Virus record (IMG/VR): IMGVR_UViG_3300021185_000405
Span: 1 to 56,082 of that record
Reading direction: 5' to 3' (one strand)
Source of the DNA: a virus
Length of the DNA stretch: 56,082 bases
Positions within the stretch are counted from its first letter, which is position 1. Each line of letters opens with the position of its first letter. Below, piece by piece: positions 54,655-56,082 of this stretch. A program made the translations under genes and the position numbers. Below the pieces are notes generated by a model that saw only the letters and a list, made by a program, of their open reading frames with translations, did no database searches and was not told the origin of the DNA.

Positions 54655-55031
54655 TTCCTACTCCTTAGTTCACTTGTTGAAAAAGAATGTTTACGGCTGG
54701 TGTAGAACACTTCATGCATACCTTTACCAGTAAACGGTTTGTCGGTGTAGTCTTCTCCTATAAACCTAATATCTATATAAGTACTGTTTAATAAATCTAA
54801 CAGGCTCTTTTCTGTATCATAGGGTATAACTTTATCTATATATTTAACGGCTTTAAGTTGCACATATCTTTCGTATATAGATTGAATTGGCTGGTTTTTG
54901 TTTTGTCTGTCTATGCTTGGGTCTGTCTGTAGCCCTACTATTAGGTAGTCACAGTTGTCTTTAGCTTCCTTAAACATAACTACATGACCTGCATGTAATA
55001 AATCAAAAGCTCCGCATGTAAATCCGATCAT
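54651..55031 (-). CDS. Cytidylyltransferase-like protein (glycerol-3-phosphate/ethanolamine-P type)
   Basis: 126 residues, the length of TagD-type enzymes. The nucleotidyltransferase motifs are TCGAFDLLHAGHV (HxGH with H13 and H16), ERYVQLKAVKYIDKVIPYD, and SFSTSELRSR near the C-terminus, equal to the family's ISTTxIxxR. It should transfer CMP from CTP to a small phosphate ester or sugar phosphate. It overlaps both neighbours (ATGA). Its link to the cyclase and FecR genes is unclear. It may activate a building block for envelope or appendage modification. Confidence 0.85.
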   Translation of the reverse strand: MIGFTCGAFDLLHAGHVVMFKEAKDNCDYLIVGLQTDPSIDRQNKNQPIQSIYERYVQLKAVKYIDKVIPYDTEKSLLDLLNSTYIDIRFIGEDYTDKPFTGKGMHEVFYTSRKHSFSTSELRSRK

Positions 55032-56082
55032 CCTGATCCTTGTGTAATCTTTATAGTAGAGTCACCCCCACCGTTTACTAACACTTGTTGTGTCTTACCG
55101 TCCTGTAATAATATTATAGTATAGCCTTGCGATATATTTAAGGTCAACTTAGTAGCCTGGGTTACTGCTCTCTCTAAAATAAGAGTGTCGTCTTGTGTGA
55201 AAGTTGTTATCTGGGTAGTGAGATCTTGCCCGAACTTTGTACCTTGTACTAAAGAACCTACTGCTAAAGCTTGGTCCCCTAGAGTATCTAACTCTTGTAT
55301 AACTGCAAGCAGGTCCTCAAAGAAGTTTACATCTAAATAGTTTATGTCGAGCTCGCTAAACTCAAGTGAATCTTCTGCTAAGTAATCAAACTCTAAGTCT
55401 TCAAACTCCAAATAATCTATATCTAATATAGCACCACTGTTTGCGGACGTTGTGGATATCTCTGTGGATAACTTTGATTCGTCCGGAGGGCTTACAATAA
55501 GCATGTTATCAATTATGTCTAATGTTAGATCTAGAATAACAGGTTTGCTTGGTGCGTTCTCAAATACATTTACAGTTGTAGCTTCATAAGGTTTGTTTAG
55601 TGTTACTGTACCCATTGCGGTAGTAACAAGTATCTCACCACTAGATATTCCGTTAGCATCTGGCAATAATATAATAAGTGATCGACCTAGCTCATCTACT
55701 GTACAAGTAAAATCTGTACCTCTAATTGCTATATCTGCTGTAGGTGTGGATAACGAGATGTTCTTTTTATCTATTTTTCCTAGCTTACTACTAACAAAAC
55801 GTGCTGTGCCGTTCGCAAAACGCAAAGCCATCTTACCCTTAGATGGGTCAGGGTCGTATACATACTCAGTAATTACAAGTTTTGAATGTTCTGTCAGTCG
55901 GACAATAGAGTCGTCCAGGAAGGTAATGCCTACACGTCCGTTAGTTGTACGAACGTCATCCATTTGTTGAATGTTAAAGTCTAACTCAGCGCCGTAAGGT
56001 TGGTCCCTTAATACGCTAGCGTCTCCTTTTAGTTCTGATATACCACCAATATTAGCAGCTTGTGCTTGTACCTTGGTCGTTT
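55028..56082 (-). CDS. FecR-domain protein, N-terminus cut by window edge
   Basis: The frame is open past the ATG at 55963 to the window edge, and the residues upstream of that ATG (LKGDASVLRDQPYGAELDF) complete the FecR domain, so the gene extends beyond the window. The domain continues with DDVRTTNGRVGITFLDDS, RLTEHSKLVI and STPTADIAIRGTDF. The C-terminal 160 residues are acidic with repeated DIDYLEFEDLEFDYL-type units. In bacteria FecR domains act in the periplasm as sensors or anti-sigma partners. Here it lies two genes from a CHASE2 cyclase. It may be exported; the signal peptide would lie outside the window. Confidence 0.82.
   Translation of the reverse strand, partial: TTKVQAQAANIGGISELKGDASVLRDQPYGAELDFNIQQMDDVRTTNGRVGITFLDDSIVRLTEHSKLVITEYVYDPDPSKGKMALRFANGTARFVSSKLGKIDKKNISLSTPTADIAIRGTDFTCTVDELGRSLIILLPDANGISSGEILVTTAMGTVTLNKPYEATTVNVFENAPSKPVILDLTLDIIDNMLIVSPPDESKLSTEISTTSANSGAILDIDYLEFEDLEFDYLAEDSLEFSELDINYLDVNFFEDLLAVIQELDTLGDQALAVGSLVQGTKFGQDLTTQITTFTQDDTLILERAVTQATKLTLNISQGYTIILLQDGKTQQVLVNGGGDSTIKITQGSG

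Overview
The window looks like most of the genome of a lytic, tailed marine-type bacteriophage, probably short-tailed (podovirus-like). Support comes from the dense, overlapping, two-block gene layout, an N4-gp56-family major capsid protein, a P22-like portal, a large terminase, very large ejection-type proteins, a T4-type lysozyme and a family-A DNA polymerase. I see no integrase, repressor, RNA polymerase, tRNA, CRISPR array or insertion sequence. The host cannot be read directly. A parS-like palindrome and the FecR/CHASE2 genes are compatible with a proteobacterial host. Both window edges cut genes.

Layout. (1) 1-36028, minus strand: the late block, transcribed right to left. In transcription order it holds the small terminase, a sugar-nucleotide epimerase, three tiny basic proteins plus a 98-residue one, the large terminase, portal, scaffold-like protein, a leader with RNA-like structure, the major capsid protein, head/adaptor proteins, ejection proteins (one of 2444 residues), baseplate/fibre proteins, a 1299-residue collagen-like fibre, three genes for collagen-type modification, further appendage genes, a lysis cassette, a large tail protein and a truncated fibre. 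(2) 36029-36308: a divergent control region. (3) 36309-42973, plus strand: small early-type genes, an apparently non-coding repeat-rich stretch (37155-37740) that is a candidate origin, and a MoxR-VWA module. (4) 43041-43451: a lone minus-strand virion-like gene. (5) 43549-52595, plus strand: replication and recombination (PolA, CsrA-like regulator, SF3 primase-helicase, PD-(D/E)XK nuclease, SNF2-like helicase, VRR-NUC nuclease, DUF3310). (6) 52657-56082, minus strand: HNH-like protein, CHASE2 adenylate cyclase, cytidylyltransferase and a FecR-domain protein (cut by the edge).

The most striking part is 6449-13231. A collagen-like tail fibre (Gly-X-Y over roughly 1000 residues, with a self-cleaving S74 chaperone end) is followed, with overlapping or nearly touching genes, by a PKHD-type prolyl hydroxylase, a second 2OG-Fe(II) oxygenase, and one protein joining a GT25 glycosyltransferase, a PLOD-type glycosyltransferase and a lysyl-hydroxylase domain. 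In the fibre, lysine sits in the Y position and proline in the X position. The locus reads as a self-contained system for making, hydroxylating and glycosylating a collagen fibre.

Other notable points: a membrane adenylate cyclase next to a FecR protein; a phage CsrA; a MoxR-VWA module whose two accessory proteins share a C-terminal region; two hairpins with different stems but identical loop and flank, lying upstream of early genes; a cluster of GTGGAAC half-sites whose palindromic form, identical to a known bacterial parS core, occurs elsewhere in the window; and a possible structured RNA ahead of the capsid gene.
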